Source of the DNA: Mesotaenium endlicherianum
Taxonomy: Eukaryota > Streptophyta > Zygnematophyceae > Zygnematales > Mesotaeniaceae
Reading direction: 5' to 3'
Assembly (NCBI GenBank): GCA_009602735.1
Contig: WELA01013021.1
Span: 40,538 to 84,863, forward strand
Length of the DNA stretch: 44,326 nt
Shown here: piece by piece, positions 41,601 to 44,326 of the stretch
Layout of the letters: every line of letters begins with the position of its first letter
Numbering within the stretch: the stretch's first letter is position 1
Translations under genes and position numbers: made by a program
Notes under the pieces: generated by a model
What the model was told of the DNA's origin: nothing
Database searches by the model: none
What the model saw: only the letters and a program-made list of their open reading frames with translations

Positions 41601-43710
41601 GTTCTGCCGGAGGGCTTTAAGGCGCAAGCAATAGCGCGCACGCAGCACACATGCGTCTCTGTCCTTTCACGCCCGGGTCGCAACTTTCGCGGCACAGTCA
41701 AGTCGTAGTAACATTCGCACGGCGCGAGAGTCTCGTGCTCCAGGCTGGCGAGGTGCCACGCGCAGCCCCGCTGGATGAAACGAGTCTTCCCCCACCCCGC
41801 CATCTGGCACCAAGACGCGCGTGCTCCCGTCCAGGGTCTAGATGCTGGGGGACCGCCGTTCTAACTTTCGAGGAGGCTGTTCTTGAGCCCACCCCCAGCA
41901 GCTGTCGCATGCATCTGCATGAGCCAGCACGTATGCCAGGTGTTGCCCTGGCGATTGGGCATGACGCTCCATGAGGTTCCTGCGGGCGGGTCGACTCTTT
42001 GGGCTGACAGGTGTCGGGCCCGAGAGCGGCAGAGGTGCTCAGCCTGGTGGCCAAGGTGTGGCCAGATGCCGACGAATCGAGACCAGAGGTGAGCCCGGCC
42101 CTAAAACGTAAACCCAAACCATTGCGCCTAAACCTAGTCCTAAACCCTAAAGCCGGCATCCCCCTTCTGCCACCAGGCTGCTCGAGGGGGGGGGGGGAGG
42201 AGGGAGGCTGTTATGGTGGAAAGCAGACCCACTTCCACTGGAGGCCAGAGCTCTGGTCCAGGAAGCTGTCTCGGAAGTGCTCATGCGAAGACTCTCACGC
42301 CTTTCCGGAGCAGGCATTGCCGGGCGCGCTTCAGCCGGTTCCCTGCCATTGGTATCGGGGCTCTGCTGCTACCTTGCTGCAGTGGAGGGAATGGGACGAA
42401 GACGGCGACGACCACGGTGCGCAGCCATGGCGGCTGCTTTATGCGCTCCGCGGCCGCCGCTGCTGCTGCTGCTGCTGCGGCTGCGGCTGCTGCTTGTGCT
42501 AACAGTGAGGCTGCTGTGACTGCTGCTGCTCCGCATTCATGTGAGTGGTCAAAATGCAGGCGCCAACGAATCTGGCCATGAGCGTTGCCGGCTGCGTCTC
42601 GGACTTCCAAGTGGCGCCCTCCGGAGCTTCCGCGTGGTTTCACCTGATCAGGTGCTCCCTCAAGGCCCCTCACCAATCCACTCCGGCAGACTTCTGGCGC
42701 TACATGTCAGCACCACCTGTCAGTACGAGGTCAGGTAGTGGCCGTATGTTCGGGTCACATGTCAACGCATGTTGCCACATGTCAAGGCCGCACGTCGTCC
42801 TAGAGCCAAGTGTATTTGGCCACCTGTCTGGCCACCTGTCAGCGTGGGGTAGTATGTCCTAAGAGATTTCCACCAAGGAGGCAGAGGGTTGTTGCAGAGG
42901 GGCAAGCACAGGTTCCTGTTCCCGGGAAGCCGAGACCTGTAGGCAGTCCACCTCTTCCTCGGGGGGGCATTCTACCGGCACCCACCGCACTGCACATCTA
43001 TATCACCTCGCTTCTCTCACGCCAACATTCTCACTGCCACACTTTCTGTGTGTGTGTGTGTGTGTGCGCATGTGCGCGTGTGCGGCGCTCCTTCTGGAAC
43101 TAGCGCTAGTCCTCTTGCTGCTGTCTGTCGCCTGTTGTCTCAACGTGGCCCGTGGCTTCCACTCCACTTGGTTGCCTGTCTTAGTCCCCTGTCTGACACG
43201 CGTCAAGACTGGGAGCCCAAGCATTGCAGCTCTCTGTCGCGCTATTGTCCCCCACACCACCGCGCTTGGCGTCTCAATCCCATCAGGGATGCAGCAACGC
43301 GGCGGCGCATTTCTTGTCCCAGGTCTCGTGCCGCTCACTGGCCGCACTGGCTGTTTGTGTTCGCCTCCTGTAGGCCCAGAAAAGATGGCGACGTAAAAAG
43401 AGGAGAGGATACCTTTAGTGGGTGGCGGGGAGGTGGGGCGCCGGGGGGGGGAGGAGGGCTTGGTGCCGGGAGAGGGGTTTTAGCTTCGCACGAGGTGGGA
43501 GCTGGGGTCCTGCTTGAAGTTGGAGCTTCGTGCTTTGGGCCAGGATGTGCAAACTCCCTGACTGGACACCCGCCTGGTTTGGGATTGAAATTGGGGTTGG
43601 GGGGGGCGGGGGTGCATGCGTGGCTCAGCGGCAAGCAGGTGTGTCTGATAGCAGCCCCGATTGCTCGGAACGTCCGCGCCTTTGAGAACTGGCTGCGGGT
43701 GGGACGTGAG
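38615..43710 (+). CDS. JmjC-domain protein, KDM2/KDM7-like, degenerate iron site (3'-partial)
   Basis: Exons 38615-38967, 39259-39346, 40467-40586, 42011-42088, 42560-42651 and 43629-43710 join in phase to 271 codons. The ATG has an in-frame TGA at 38588-38590. Residues 1-40 hold a basic SKRQR and an acidic Asp run. From ~88 it follows KDM7/PHF8: MEFIGESGLQSAILVKR, LPNVDFTVDEIAELMGG, GMIYTMDEWRQYW, LSLVAKVWPDADESRPE, NLAMSVAGCVSDFQVAPSGA, AWFHLISGKQVCLIAAP and FENWL. The iron-binding H-x-D of the family is Q230-V-A232 here, the neighbouring 2-oxoglutarate positions are also changed (Phe240, Gln247), and the second iron His lies beyond the window. No PHD finger is visible upstream. Likely a nuclear chromatin protein without demethylase activity. 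Confidence 0.85.
39176..39222. repeat. (CTCCCT)n repeat before JmjC exon 2
   Basis: CTCTCCCTCTCCCTCTCCC-type array ending about 36 bases upstream of the exon 2 acceptor, so it forms a long polypyrimidine tract there. Confidence 0.85.
40195..40460. repeat. Alternating purine-pyrimidine tracts before JmjC exon 3
   Basis: GCATGCATGCATGCACGTG, GCGCGCGTGCGTGCCCGCG, TGCGTGTGTGCATGTGCG and, closer to the exon, TGCGTGCATGCATGCATGTG. The exon starts at 40467. Confidence 0.85.
41389..41428. repeat. Degenerate CCCTAG/CCCTAA repeat
   Basis: AACCCTAGGCCCTAGACCCTAG and variants in JmjC intron 3. Related short pieces (AACCCTAAACC near 41026, AAACCCTAA at 42142-42150) resemble plant telomere repeats but are too degenerate to be a telomere. 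Confidence 0.65.
42459..42500. repeat. (CTG)n triplet repeat before JmjC exon 5
   Basis: CTGCTGCTGCTGCTGCTG followed by CGGCTGCGGCTGCTGCT, about 60 bases before the acceptor of the exon with the degenerate iron site. It produces the apparent poly-Ala/poly-Leu frames nearby. Confidence 0.85.
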
Positions 43711-44283
43711 GTGGGTGGATCAGCAGCAACTCTCCTCTACCTCTCTCTCTGTCTCTCTCTCAGACACACACACACACACACACAACCACACTCACTCACT
43801 CAAAGAGACTTGCACACACACGCACACTGGCTCGTAAACTTTTACTGAGGTTCAGCCTCCTTGCAATTCACGAGGATGTCTGCATTTGAACCAATGGCCA
43901 TGTTCAAGCCTCTGGTGCCTCTCCGTCTATGTGAGATCTTAGAGCTATATAGCAGGAAGGTGCATCGTGTGCTAGTCTAATGTTTGGGGCACATGTCTGT
44001 GCGTGTGTGCTTCACGCACGGACCTGCACAATTCTGCTCTGGGCTGCTATCCGCATGGAGAAGCATGCCATGAGAGTGTATCATGCGTTCATGTGTGCAT
44101 GTGTGTGTGCGTGCGCGTGTTTCTTTTTTGTGTCTGTCCATGTGCATGTACGCGTGTGTGTGCATGTGTGAGTGCGTGTGCGTTTGAGTGTGTCCGTGTG
44201 CGTGCGGGTGCATTGCTTGTGCGCATGCGTGTGCGTGCATGCGTGCGTATGCTTGTACGTGCGCGCGTGCGTGCGTATGTGTT

Positions 44284-44326
<43 letters not shown>
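43711..44326. repeat. Simple-repeat-rich JmjC intron at the right edge
   Basis: CTCTCTCTGTCTCTC and (CA)n at 43740-43785, long TG/CG-rich stretches from 43980, and a terminal (GT)n(GA)n at 44281-44326. No exon matching the next expected JmjC segment (the second iron His) is present, so the gene continues outside the window. Confidence 0.8.

Noticed and set aside
41389..42150. Interstitial telomere
   Set aside because: CCCTAG/CCCTAA units are few and degenerate; not an array.
42213..42676. Poly-alanine/poly-leucine ORFs on both strands
   Set aside because: Produced by the (CTG)n repeat in an intron.
43048..43848. 266-codon plus-strand ORF
   Set aside because: Only 43629-43710 is a real exon; the rest is simple repeat and intron that happens to be open.
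1..44326. CRISPR arrays, rRNA or bacterial operons
   Set aside because: No regularly spaced repeats, no rRNA-like sequence, and genes are spliced.

Overview
This is a nuclear genome fragment of a eukaryote, most likely a streptophyte (charophyte) green alga; Chara is my best guess, by inference only. The reasons are genes split into many short exons with consistent intron phases, a plant-type U2AF65 and a plant-type cyanase, chromodomain Ty3 LTR retrotransposons primed with a plant-style TGGTATCGGAGC site, and GC-rich introns full of simple repeats. There is no sign of bacterial gene organisation. The assembly is draft quality: one 378-base N run, plus single Ns that look like joins.

Layout. 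(1) 192-7648, minus strand: fifteen coding exons of the splicing factor U2AF65 (RS domain, linker, RRM1, RRM2); the third RRM lies beyond the left edge. (2) About 650 bp of divergent intergenic DNA, then plus-strand cyanase exons at 8296-8896. These stop just before the exon that should carry the catalytic serine, and the first exon has an apparent one-base frameshift. (3) 9109-27488: an 18 kb nest of LTR elements. Family A has ~720 bp LTRs. Several of its members lack pol and pair an N-terminal Gag with an unrecognised accessory ORF ('ORF2'). A second gag-pro-pol-chromodomain unit, fragments of another chromovirus (family B) and a very short-LTR element (family D) are nested around them. One insertion has a perfect 5-bp target duplication. 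(4) 27489-33851: mostly without recognisable genes, except two spliced exons of an unknown protein at 29738-30664 (minus). (5) 33852-34914: an old, diverged family A LTR. (6) 34915-38614: AT-rich, nothing recognised. (7) 38615-43710, plus: six exons of a JmjC protein of the KDM2/KDM7 type, running off the right side, whose iron-binding His-x-Asp is replaced by Gln-x-Ala.

The host genes are not an operon. U2AF65 acts in 3' splice-site recognition, cyanase detoxifies cyanate, and the JmjC protein belongs to a histone demethylase family but looks catalytically dead. The most unusual points are that degenerate JmjC centre, the cyanase gene ending at a transposon nest, and the family A elements with their conserved accessory ORF.
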